Positions 1 to 7,490 of a stretch of 12,203 nucleotides of DNA are shown here, in pieces. This DNA comes from a bacterium (GTDB taxonomy: Bacteria; Chlamydiota; Chlamydiia; Chlamydiales; FEN-1388), in the NCBI GenBank assembly GCA_021811115.1, contig JAJZPP010000002.1, positions 1 through 12,203 of the forward strand, given 5' to 3'. The translations under genes and the position numbers were made by a program. Numbering within the stretch: position 1 is the stretch's first letter; each line of letters starts with the position of its first letter. The notes beneath the pieces were generated by a model, which was given only the letters and a program-made list of their open reading frames with translations, did not search any database and was not told where the DNA came from.

Positions 1-13
1 TCCGATCTGAATC

Positions 14-1717
14 CTAACGATAGAGTGAGGCCAGCATGGCTCCCGCAGCTCTGGTTCGGATCGACGGAGAAGTGTCGAACAGAAGGGGGGTCAGGTAGGG
101 GAGCGATTTGGAGGCGGGAAGCGTGCTGAACCCCATGATGAGCATCTCTTTCCCATCTTTGGAGGCGGTTTCATACTGCTGCTGCAGCACACTGGCCGCA
201 TGGTGGGATTTGGCAATCAGCGTGAGCAGGATGGCCGCTTGAATCCGAATCGACTCGGTGGGATGAGACAGCAAGGGCGTGAGCACCTCGTCCAGAGAGG
301 GGGCAATCTCTTGGAAGAGAAAGCCGGCAGCCGAAGCACTAATCCCCCACGCCCTATCGCTGAGCATCTTTTCGATTTCTGAAGGGTCTATCTGTTGGTC
401 CGCATAACACCGGAGCGCTAGGAGATCGAGCCGGAGGAGTAGGTCTTGCGATTCTGGGAGCCGAGGGATGGCCGGATGGTGGGAGAGAGTTGAGGCGTCA
501 AGTGCGGAAAAAAGCCCCTCCTGTCGCTCTGAAAGAGGGGAAGTGTACTTCTGGAGTGCCTGTCGGAGCTCCTCTGCCGCCTCTTGTGGTTTGTATCGGT
601 GATGGAGCAGGTAGGCGCTTAGGTTAATCTGGCAGATGGGATCTTTTACCGTGTGAAGCAGCGCGTGGGCCAGTTCCAACCCTTGGGTGCCTGTAGCGAC
701 AAGATGGCTTGTGGTACAGATCCGCTCTTCTTTTGAAGACGAGAGGATCCGTTTTTCAAACCATTCTTTTACTGGGTGTTCCTCCCCGATCAGGAGCGCC
801 CAGGCGGCTGTTGCAGCCACGGAGATGGATGGATCGTTGAGATGGTTCTCAAAGAGGGTAGAGAGCTCAGCGTTCTTTTCTGGGAGGAGAGTCCGCCACA
901 GCCCCAACGCTTCAAAGGCGTACTCTTTGACACGCAGAGAGGAGTCGTTGGCCAATGGCATGATGCAGAGTAACGCTTCTTTCGATGGGTTTTTGAGCAC
1001 CGAAGAGGCGGCAAGCGCTCTCCAGGCAGGCCTTGGGTCAGCAACAGCGCTCGCGAGCCATGAAAGATCCAGCTCCTTCTTAAAGCTCGAGAGGAGCGAA
1101 GCGATCCCAATCTGGTCATCCTCTGAGAGCGAATCATCGGCTAAGAGCCGTTGGAGTACTGCTGGAGCGCATGCGGCTTTTTGGGAGGCCAACGTTTCTG
1201 CGGCAAGGAGCTTGATTTGCGGAGAAGCGGAGTGGCACAGCTGTTCTGCATGCTGCTGGATCGGCTCGTCGGGAAACTGGTGGGCCAGTTGGAGCGCCAT
1301 CTCCTGGATGCCAAGATGGGGGTCGTCGAGAAGATGATTGAGAATAGCCATTCCTTTGGCATCATTGGTCAATGCGGCCGCCAGACCCGCTTCAGCACGG
1401 ATTTTGGGGTGGTAGGCTCGTGAGGATGATCTGATAACTGCCCACGCAATCTGTTCCAGGGTTGAAGAGGGGAGCTGAATAGGATGGGCTTCATGCAACG
1501 CTCGCAACCCATCAATGTCATGGACTGCGGCGAGGTATTCGAACGAGAGAGCGAGTGTCTCGGGATCATTGGCCTGATCTGACTGTCTCAACTCCTCAAG
1601 GGCGAGCAAGGCGCCGCGCGTATCATTAAAGGAGAGCGAAAGACGGACGCGTTGCTGTAATGATGTGGCGGCGAAGAGTGGGGCGACGAGGAGTGCGAGA
1701 AAAAAAAACCTCTTCAT
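14..1717 (-). CDS. Secreted HEAT-repeat protein, function unknown
   Basis: The 567-residue product begins with a short signal peptide (MKRFFFLALLVAPLFA, then ATS; cleavage likely near residue 16-19), so it is probably exported. The rest is almost entirely alpha-helical. Degenerate helical pairs of about 30-35 residues recur, with patterns such as DPHLGIQEMALQLAHQF, SPQIKLLAAETLASQ and SSLRVKEYAFEALGLW, the usual look of HEAT or HEAT-like scaffolds that bind other proteins. No catalytic motif is visible. The ATG overlaps the stop of the upstream HIT gene by 4 nt (ATGA), and a GGAAGG ribosome site lies at 1723-1728 inside that gene, so translation is probably coupled. Downstream only 13 bases of the window remain. 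A HEAT protein beside HIT and MYG1 genes fits a chlamydial arrangement. The helical-repeat call is firm; the partner and the role are unknown. Confidence 0.85.
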   Translation of the reverse strand: MKRFFFLALLVAPLFAATSLQQRVRLSLSFNDTRGALLALEELRQSDQANDPETLALSFEYLAAVHDIDGLRALHEAHPIQLPSSTLEQIAWAVIRSSSRAYHPKIRAEAGLAAALTNDAKGMAILNHLLDDPHLGIQEMALQLAHQFPDEPIQQHAEQLCHSASPQIKLLAAETLASQKAACAPAVLQRLLADDSLSEDDQIGIASLLSSFKKELDLSWLASAVADPRPAWRALAASSVLKNPSKEALLCIMPLANDSSLRVKEYAFEALGLWRTLLPEKNAELSTLFENHLNDPSISVAATAAWALLIGEEHPVKEWFEKRILSSSKEERICTTSHLVATGTQGLELAHALLHTVKDPICQINLSAYLLHHRYKPQEAAEELRQALQKYTSPLSERQEGLFSALDASTLSHHPAIPRLPESQDLLLRLDLLALRCYADQQIDPSEIEKMLSDRAWGISASAAGFLFQEIAPSLDEVLTPLLSHPTESIRIQAAILLTLIAKSHHAASVLQQQYETASKDGKEMLIMGFSTLPASKSLPYLTPLLFDTSPSIRTRAAGAMLASLYR

Positions 1718-2052
1718 CCAAGCCTTCCGGAGAGAGATCGTCCGCCGAGCAGGTGAAAGTGGAGGTGAAAGACGCCTTGACCCGCCTCTGGACCGCTGTT
1801 GGTGACGACTCTAAAATTGTCTTCGATGCCCCGTGTTTTTGCAATCGCTTTGGCAACCAGGAGCATTTCTCCTAATAGGGCGGAATCCTCTTCCGAAGCA
1901 TCAGCGATATTGGTTATAGATTTTTTTGGAATAATAAGGACGTGGACAGGGGCCTGCGGGGCAATGTCGTTAAAGGCAAGAATCCGTTCGTTCTCAAACA
2001 CCTTGTCACACGGGATATTCCCTTTGACAATCTCTTCAAATACGTTTTTCAT
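1714..2052 (-). CDS. hinT: HIT-family (histidine triad) nucleotide-binding protein
   Basis: The 112-residue protein has the length and layout of the bacterial HinT branch of the HIT superfamily. Enzymes of this branch hydrolyse purine nucleoside phosphoramidates and aminoacyl-adenylates in the cytoplasm. The catalytic histidine triad is at residues 96-102 (HLHFHLL, matching H-x-H-x-H-x-x, with H98 as the likely nucleophile). The N-terminal part shows the family pattern FEEIVKGNIPCDKVFEN, and APVHVLIIPKK at residues 34-44 is the conserved HxLxIPK strand. The start ATG is preceded by AAAGAGG (2061-2067) with 8-nt spacing. That ribosome site is the second copy of a small direct repeat (GCCTCTTTA at 2060-2068 and 2071-2079 on the plus strand), the first copy of which encodes the end of the MYG1 gene. 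It lies 13 nt after the MYG1 stop and overlaps the HEAT gene start. Confidence 0.96.
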   Translation of the reverse strand: MKNVFEEIVKGNIPCDKVFENERILAFNDIAPQAPVHVLIIPKKSITNIADASEEDSALLGEMLLVAKAIAKTRGIEDNFRVVTNSGPEAGQGVFHLHFHLLGGRSLSGRLG

Positions 2053-2065
2053 GTTAGCGGCCTCT

Positions 2066-2947
2066 TTAGAGCCTCTTTAATAGTAATTCTGCGGCCCTGG
2101 TCGCCGCCTCTTTGGTCTTCCACACAGAGATAAATTTCCCCTTATGGCAAAAAACGGCCCCATCAATTCCTGAGGCTTTTTTGAGATCCTCATTCATCAG
2201 CCCTGCCCAGCTGTCGGGGTGGGGAACGCGCACTCGCATCCGATCATCGGATGTCGGGGGGATGCCGCGCAGTTTCCACTGGCCGTTCATCGGCATGATG
2301 ATGAAGGAGGCCGGATGGCGCTCCCCATCCAGTTCGAAGAAGACGTCCATCCACGGAATATGCTGGTCGAAGATGAGCACATCTCGATAGCTGGCCATGG
2401 CCTTCTGGACGTCTCCTCGACAGGATAGATTGTACCGAAACCGTTCCAGGAAGCGTGTGAGGTGTTCTAAGGTAAAGGTGACCGCTTTGTGGAAGGCTTC
2501 GTTCATCTCCTCTTCCGTAGCATCGTACCGGATCGGCGTCAAATTGGATATGATGTGGGAGAAGAAGCAGTAGCCTGAAATCTGGGGATCTTTGCCATTG
2601 TCATGGGCGTCGATTCCGCGTATGAGCGAGAAATTGAGCGCATCGACTTCCTTTTGTGGAAGGGTTTTGGTCCGTAAGTATTCGAGGACCATTCCGGCGG
2701 AACTGAGTTGGCCTGTGTAGTCGACCTGATGGTGATCAAACCGTTTGTGCTGCGGGTCATACACCCCTCCTACATCGCACACGTATTCGCATCGTGCGAG
2801 GAGAGCTGGGTCGCGTGTTCGGTAAATCTGTGTTGGATCGATAAGGTTGCAGAGGATGAGGAGGGCGCATGCGGTAACATCATCCGCATGAAACGTCCCA
2901 TCGTGTGTGCCAAATGACCGGGGAATGGTGTTTGGGTCTATGTCCAT
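2066..2947 (-). CDS. MYG1-family metal-dependent hydrolase/exonuclease
   Basis: The product belongs to the MYG1 family, part of the DHH phosphoesterase superfamily. Eukaryotic MYG1 is reported as a 3'-5' RNA exonuclease, while bacterial members are usually annotated as metal-dependent hydrolases. Family motifs are clear: IPRSFGTHDGTFHADD at residues 8-23, RTRDP at 43-47, DVGGVYD at 58-64, FDHHQVDY at 70-77 (the DHH metal site), SSAGMVLEYL at 82-91 and GIDAHDNG at 111-118. I chose ATG at 2947 (293 residues) because the conserved family N-terminus begins eight residues later, and because the sequence upstream turns AT-rich and encodes an unlikely peptide. In-frame alternatives are ATG 3040 and TTG 3076. 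The ribosome site for 2947 is weak (GGTAGG, 3-nt spacing), so the start is uncertain while the family is not. It is the first gene of a three-gene minus-strand operon. Confidence 0.92.
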   Translation of the reverse strand: MDIDPNTIPRSFGTHDGTFHADDVTACALLILCNLIDPTQIYRTRDPALLARCEYVCDVGGVYDPQHKRFDHHQVDYTGQLSSAGMVLEYLRTKTLPQKEVDALNFSLIRGIDAHDNGKDPQISGYCFFSHIISNLTPIRYDATEEEMNEAFHKAVTFTLEHLTRFLERFRYNLSCRGDVQKAMASYRDVLIFDQHIPWMDVFFELDGERHPASFIIMPMNGQWKLRGIPPTSDDRMRVRVPHPDSWAGLMNEDLKKASGIDGAVFCHKGKFISVWKTKEAATRAAELLLKRL

Positions 2948-3142
2948 GGGCCTACCGTTTGCCAGATCGTAAGAATAACAATTATGACGATAGTGGGGAT
3001 TTTTGGAACTGAAAGATTGGGTGTAGTAATTTCTTGACATTAATTTATTGACAATTGATAGAGAAGCAAAAGGCAACTGTTCAAGATGTTGATCTCCATT
3101 TCTTGAGCGCTTGTCAAAGCAGTCATACTTAAAAGAGGTCTT
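2948..3142. promoter_or_regulatory. Divergent promoter region between MYG1 operon and beta-propeller gene
   Basis: This AT-rich stretch separates two divergent transcription units. On the plus strand two perfect TTGACA hexamers lie 14 bp apart (3034-3039 and 3048-3053). The first has GATAGA at 3057-3062 with 17-bp spacing, a weak match to a -10 box, and would give an untranslated leader of about 75 nt for the gene at 3143. On the minus strand, TTGTCA (rc of 3049-3054) could act as a -35 box for the MYG1 operon. AGAGG at 3134-3138 is the probable ribosome site for ATG 3143, with only 4-nt spacing. The exact promoters are inferred from motif matches alone. Confidence 0.4.
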
Positions 3143-4744
3143 ATGAAATATAGCATAGTATTCTCCCTTGCCGTCATGGTTTTTTCTTGCGTGATGGGGG
3201 TCGGTTCAGCTAGTCCTCCAGCGGCTGTGGTGGCCGAGTCTGATGATGTCGAAGCGCTTTCGATCTTTGATATTACCGTTGCCTCTCCAACTCCGATACA
3301 GGTTGTGCTTCCAGCTATGTCAACAGCCATAGCCATAACGCCCAACGCACACGAAGCGTGGACATGCATGGGCGGGTTAAATAGTGTGGCGGTTGTCGAT
3401 CTGACCACCAATACTCTTATCTCAACTATTGCGATTCCGGTCGGTTTCAATCCTGTCGACATAGCGATTACTCCCGATGGAACACAGGCGTGGGTCTGTA
3501 ATGAAAGTGTAGCATCCATTACGGTCATCAATACGGCGAATAAAACTGTTTCCGCTACAATCACTGGCCCTTTCAACTCTCCTGATGCCGTAGCCATTAC
3601 CCCTGACGGGAAACACGCCTTGGTGTGTAATCTGGCGACCGCTCAAGTGTATGTCATCGATGTTGCCACGCACGCTGCCTCTGTTGCTATCAATGTAGGG
3701 AGCCATCCCGATGCCATAGCCGTTACTCCCGATGGGAAACAGGCGTGGGTGTGTAATCTGTCTGATAGCACAGTTTCAGTCATCGATCTTTCCACATATG
3801 CTGTTTCCGCAACCATAGGAGTAGGTACGTCTCCTAATGCGCTCGCCATCGCGCCGGATAATACCCAGGTGTGGGTAAGCAATAACGGTTCCCAGACACT
3901 TTCCGTGATCGATATTGCTAGTAAAACCGTGATCGGTACGATATCGCTAGGAGCTTCGTTGTCTCCAGAGGGCATTGCCATGACCCCCAATAATACGACG
4001 GCCTGGGAGGCCAATGGGGTTGTCACATCAGTAGCCAACGTTCAAGCATATAGTCGCAGCTCCCAGAGTCTCACCCGCACAGTGTCGTATCCTTCAGGCG
4101 TGCAACTCCTCAGTATAGCCATCACCCCCGATCAGGCTCCCACAGCTCAGTTTACAGCGTCAATCAACCGAGGCGTCGGTGCGTTTGATGCATCGGCCTC
4201 CAGCTCTCCCTATGGAACTATTGCCAGCTACAGGTGGAATTTTGGAGATGGCACTCCTGTGCAGACAGTTACCACTCCGCAAATCTCCCACACATACGCA
4301 TCCGGCGGGACGTTCACAGTGACACTCACTGTCACAAACTCTCAGGGCACCTCTACAACACAAACATTCACTGGACAAACGGTGAGCAACAATGGTGGGC
4401 CATCAGCACAGACATCCCAACAGATCGTCATTCCAAAATCGCCATCCAAGTTCAAGGGCAAACCAAAATTTTATCACCATCACAAAAAATTGTTTCTGAA
4501 AACATGGTGGACGCCAAGCCATTCATCCAATATTATGAGCTACATCATTGCTGGCTACGATAAGACGCGCGCCACTATTCCTGTGAAGCATAAACGGTCA
4601 TACACGCTGAGGCTGCATCCCCACTTCCCCCACCACTCCCTGTCAAAGAAATATAAACGATACTTGCAACACAAGTACACGATTCAGGCCGTCAATGGGA
4701 GCGGAGCCAGCGGTCCTGGCACTCGTTTGCATGTCGATCAGTAA
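3143..4744 (+). CDS. Secreted YVTN beta-propeller protein with PKD domain and basic C-terminus
   Basis: The 533-residue product starts with a Sec-type signal peptide (about residues 1-23, possible cleavage after GSA). From about residue 62 to 330 there are six to seven repeats of about 42 residues with the consensus IAITPDGxxAWVCN...VxVIDxxTxxVxxTIxVGxxPxA, the YVTN-type beta-propeller blade. The last blade runs into a PKD domain (about 333-415) through IAITPDQAPTAQF; the PKD core WNFGDG is at 365-370, followed by HTYASGGTFTVTLTVTN. After FTGQTVSNNGGPSA the C-terminal 100 residues are Lys/His-rich (KFKGKPKFYHHHKK) and end in a fibronectin-III-like strand pattern. Such proteins are surface or periplasmic binding scaffolds; no enzyme site is seen. 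The gene is 12 nt upstream of the membrane-protein gene, so the two are probably co-transcribed. The ligand is unknown. Confidence 0.88.
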   Translation: MKYSIVFSLAVMVFSCVMGVGSASPPAAVVAESDDVEALSIFDITVASPTPIQVVLPAMSTAIAITPNAHEAWTCMGGLNSVAVVDLTTNTLISTIAIPVGFNPVDIAITPDGTQAWVCNESVASITVINTANKTVSATITGPFNSPDAVAITPDGKHALVCNLATAQVYVIDVATHAASVAINVGSHPDAIAVTPDGKQAWVCNLSDSTVSVIDLSTYAVSATIGVGTSPNALAIAPDNTQVWVSNNGSQTLSVIDIASKTVIGTISLGASLSPEGIAMTPNNTTAWEANGVVTSVANVQAYSRSSQSLTRTVSYPSGVQLLSIAITPDQAPTAQFTASINRGVGAFDASASSSPYGTIASYRWNFGDGTPVQTVTTPQISHTYASGGTFTVTLTVTNSQGTSTTQTFTGQTVSNNGGPSAQTSQQIVIPKSPSKFKGKPKFYHHHKKLFLKTWWTPSHSSNIMSYIIAGYDKTRATIPVKHKRSYTLRLHPHFPHHSLSKKYKRYLQHKYTIQAVNGSGASGPGTRLHVDQ

Positions 4745-4756
4745 CCGGAGGTTTTT

Positions 4757-5920
4757 GTGGTAGCAACTTTCATAACCGTCCTCATGCTTGTTGGTTTTTG
4801 CACAGGGGCGTCTCAGATGCCAGGCGCTGAAGCGATGATGATGGGTTCGAAAGACTTTTTCGAACCCTTTTTCAAAGTGGCTTTTTTCCTCTCCATAGCC
4901 CCGTGGATGTATATGCTCTTCTTATCACAGGGAGCAGAAACCCAGCCCATCACTATGGCAGGCCTGCGATCCAACATTGAAGACAAGAAAATGTATTACT
5001 ATTCGGCAGGTGTTATCGCCGCCTCGTTGGGCGGTGGTTTTTTTATCCTACAACCCTTTTTTCCTCCACAGTGGTCGTTTATTGGCTCTGTCCTGTGCGC
5101 CGCCATTGTAGTTGATCTTTTGCGGATGTCGTACTGCCGTTTTCAGTTCCGACGGACCCCTGAAGGGCTTGGGGAGTGGTTTCGAGAAGTGATGATGAAA
5201 GCTGTAAAACGGTGGGATGAGCAATGGTATGCCATCTGCTGTGAGATCCCCTTTGCCATGATGGTCTTCTACATGAAGGCGGGCGCCTATGGGTCATTCC
5301 GTCTCTTTTCCAACGAAATTGTTCGTATGTCGCCTCAGTGGCTCGCTTCCTTAGCGAAGGTTGAGATGTTTAAGATTCCCAGTGAATCGGAACAGAGCAT
5401 GCTTGCGCGGTATATGCACGCTGAGGTGATGACGACGAAAAGGATTAAATGGATGTTGCTGGAAGCGTGCGCTCTCGGAAGCTATGGAGGAGTCGAAGAG
5501 GCTTCACGACTATCTGGGAAGCTGTTTGTCGCATTTCACCATCAGCACGAGTCTCTTGGTTTTTCTTTGCTGAAAGTCCTCGACTCTCTTTCACAAAAGG
5601 ATTTGGGCAGAATTGAGATAAAAGATATCGATCTTGAGATTTTGCAGACTTATGGGGAAGTTGTAAAGTTATTAATTGAAGAAAGCATGGGTCGAAGAGA
5701 GATAGATTCTGCTGCCATTATGGCTGTTCTGAGACTCTTTGAGGATAAGCTGAGGGTTGTTTTGCAAAGAGAGGTGCCTTCCGATCTTTATACGCTTTTG
5801 TTGCCTCTTGAAGAGATTGCTTTTATGCTCGAGAAAAGGCAGTACCGCTCCATGCCTGGAATGGAGGCGGTGGATGGTGAGCTGAATCGTCTTTTGTCAT
5901 TCTATGGCCAAACAAGGTGA
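4757..5920 (+). CDS. Multi-pass membrane protein, unrecognised family
   Basis: I do not recognise this 387-residue protein. It starts with GTG, chosen because a perfect GGAGG (4747-4751) sits 5 nt upstream; later in-frame ATGs lack such a site. Hydrophobic segments are visible at about residues 3-21, 38-57, 82-102 and 107-124, with a possible further segment around 155-180 (an aromatic/Met-rich run after RWDEQWY). The second half (about residues 200-387) is mostly amphipathic helix and should be soluble, with charged stretches such as LGRIEIKDIDLEIL and a final SMPGMEAVDGELNRLLSFYGQTR-like tail. No ATPase, transporter or peptidase motif is visible. It follows the secreted beta-propeller gene by 12 nt, which suggests a shared envelope role, and ends just before the proS promoter. 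A real protein is near certain given length, codon structure and ribosome site. Confidence 0.82.
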   Translation: MVATFITVLMLVGFCTGASQMPGAEAMMMGSKDFFEPFFKVAFFLSIAPWMYMLFLSQGAETQPITMAGLRSNIEDKKMYYYSAGVIAASLGGGFFILQPFFPPQWSFIGSVLCAAIVVDLLRMSYCRFQFRRTPEGLGEWFREVMMKAVKRWDEQWYAICCEIPFAMMVFYMKAGAYGSFRLFSNEIVRMSPQWLASLAKVEMFKIPSESEQSMLARYMHAEVMTTKRIKWMLLEACALGSYGGVEEASRLSGKLFVAFHHQHESLGFSLLKVLDSLSQKDLGRIEIKDIDLEILQTYGEVVKLLIEESMGRREIDSAAIMAVLRLFEDKLRVVLQREVPSDLYTLLLPLEEIAFMLEKRQYRSMPGMEAVDGELNRLLSFYGQTR

Positions 5921-5922
5921 TG

Positions 5923-5931
5923 TGGTATAAT
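5923..5931 (+). promoter_or_regulatory. Extended -10 promoter for proS-kinase-phosphatase operon
   Basis: TGGTATAAT at 5923-5931 is a perfect extended -10 element (TGn followed by the consensus TATAAT at 5926-5931), placed 3-11 nt after the stop of the membrane-protein gene. No good -35 hexamer lies at 16-18 bp spacing, which is typical of extended -10 promoters. Transcription would start near 5938, leaving about 25 nt before the ATG at 5964. This suggests that proS and the genes behind it can be transcribed independently of the genes upstream. Confidence 0.6.
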
Positions 5932-5963
5932 ACGCCCACTATTTTACAAAAGGCGTGAGAGGT

Positions 5964-7490
5964 ATGGGCGCAAAAAGTGAACACGAGTGTGCGATTCGGC
6001 CACGACGAGATCAGGATTTCCCGGAGTGGTACCAGCAGGTGATTAAAGCGGCCGATATGGCCGAAAACTCCCCCGTACGTGGCTGTATGACCATTAAACC
6101 GTGGGGTTGGGCCATCTGGGAGCGGATTCGGGATCGACTGGACGCTCGTATCAAGGCTACAGGTCATGAAAACGCCTATTTCCCCCTCTTCATCCCGTTA
6201 AGTTTCCTCGAGAAAGAGGCCTCACACGTCGCCGGCTTTGCCAAAGAGTGCGCTATTGTCACCCACCATCGACTCGAAGCTAAGGGTGACAAGCTTGTTC
6301 CCGTCGGAGAGCTTGAGGAGCCGTTGATTGTGAGACCCACCTCTGAGGTCGTCATCGGAGAGGCGTTTTCTCGATGGATCAGCTCTTGGCGCGATCTTCC
6401 CCTGAAAATAAACCAGTGGGCCAACGTCGTTCGCTGGGAGATGCGTCCTCGTATTTTTATTCGCACCACAGAATTCTTGTGGCAAGAGGGCCACACAGCC
6501 CACGCATCAGAGGCAGAAGCGTGGGAAGAGGCTAAAATTATGCTTGAAGAGTATCGACAAGTCATTGAAGGATTTTTGTCCATCCCTGTCATTCCTGGAA
6601 GAAAATCGGCTGGAGAGCGGTTCCCCGGGGCCGTTGATACCATGAGTTTGGAGTCCATGACGCAGGATCGGAAGGCGATCCAGTGTGCGACCTCCCACTA
6701 CCTTGGACAAAATTTTGCCAAGGCGTTTTCCATTCGATTCAACAACGCAAGCAGTCAGATGGAGTATGCGTACACCACGTCGTGGGGGATGACCACACGG
6801 CTCATTGGCGCCATGATCATGGCCCATGGCGATGATAACGGCCTGTGTTTGCCTCCGACAGTAGCTCCTTACCAGATTGTCATTATTCCTATTCTGACGA
6901 AAGAGGAGAAGCGAAACGAGGTGTTGCGTGCTGCCCATTCCCTGAAAGCAGAGCTGGAGAGTAAATCCTTTGATGGAGAGAAGATTCGGGTCTATGTGGA
7001 TGAACGGGATATGCGCGCCGGTGAAAAAGGATGGGCCTGGATTAAGAAGGGTGTGCCCATTAAGATCGAGCTTGGGCCGCGCGATGTGGAGGCAGGGACC
7101 TGCATTGTCACCATTCGTGATGATGTCTCATTGGCCAAGCGGAGTATGGCAACGGCCGATCTGGTCGGGAGTATCGAAACGCTGTTGTCCTCTTTCCAGC
7201 GACGGCTTTTTGAGCAGGCAGTTCAGTTTCGAAAGCAGCATACCCGGACAGATATCTCATCCTTTGAGGAGTTGCGCGACTTCTTTACACCCAATAATGA
7301 AGAGGAGCCTGAAATTCACGGGGGATTTGTTGTCGCGAAGTGGAGTGAAGACGGCGCCTCTGAGGAGATGCTCAAAGAGCTGAAGATCACGATTCGTGGC
7401 TTGCCGCTGGAGCAGTCGGGCACGCAAGGCACCTGCGTTGTCACAGGGAAACCGGCAACCGTTGACGCCATTTTTGCCAAGGCATACTGA
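5964..7490 (+). CDS. proS: Prolyl-tRNA synthetase, archaeal/eukaryotic type
   Basis: The enzyme charges tRNA-Pro with proline in the cytoplasm. Class II synthetase motifs are present: RPTSE (TSE at 126-128, proline/ATP site), motif 1/2 region NQWANVVRWEMRPR with R157-R163 and IRTTEFLWQEGHTAHA (167-180), and motif 3 with GMTTRLIGAMIMAHGDDNG (275-293). The anticodon-binding domain follows (YQIVIIPI, VDERDMRAGEKGWAWIKKG). The length of 508 residues, the absence of the roughly 180-residue editing insertion and the terminal AKAY put it in the short archaeal/eukaryotic (type 3) group. The C-terminal zinc-like domain has kept its fold signature but only one Cys (C491). I chose ATG 5964; GTG 5955 is an in-frame alternative and neither has an ideally spaced ribosome site (AAAGG 5949-5953, 10 nt from the ATG). 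The stop overlaps the kinase start by one base (TGATG). Confidence 0.96.
   Translation: MGAKSEHECAIRPRRDQDFPEWYQQVIKAADMAENSPVRGCMTIKPWGWAIWERIRDRLDARIKATGHENAYFPLFIPLSFLEKEASHVAGFAKECAIVTHHRLEAKGDKLVPVGELEEPLIVRPTSEVVIGEAFSRWISSWRDLPLKINQWANVVRWEMRPRIFIRTTEFLWQEGHTAHASEAEAWEEAKIMLEEYRQVIEGFLSIPVIPGRKSAGERFPGAVDTMSLESMTQDRKAIQCATSHYLGQNFAKAFSIRFNNASSQMEYAYTTSWGMTTRLIGAMIMAHGDDNGLCLPPTVAPYQIVIIPILTKEEKRNEVLRAAHSLKAELESKSFDGEKIRVYVDERDMRAGEKGWAWIKKGVPIKIELGPRDVEAGTCIVTIRDDVSLAKRSMATADLVGSIETLLSSFQRRLFEQAVQFRKQHTRTDISSFEELRDFFTPNNEEEPEIHGGFVVAKWSEDGASEEMLKELKITIRGLPLEQSGTQGTCVVTGKPATVDAIFAKAY

Noticed and set aside
687..1337. 216-codon open frame on the plus strand
   Set aside because: It lies antisense inside the HEAT-repeat gene, has Ser/Arg-rich shadow composition, no ribosome site and no recognisable domain.
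2060..2080. Similarity of the MYG1/HIT junction to the sequence after the palindrome at 9195-9210
   Set aside because: Both contain a short self-complementary AGGCTCT-type motif, but the shared stretch is about 12 bp and palindromic, so chance is likely.
3040..3597. 185-codon open frame on the minus strand
   Set aside because: It is antisense to the beta-propeller repeats; its repeating Ala/Val/Thr pattern mirrors the blade repeats and it has no start signal.
3643..4038. 131-codon open frame on the minus strand
   Set aside because: Another mirror of the propeller repeats on the opposite strand.
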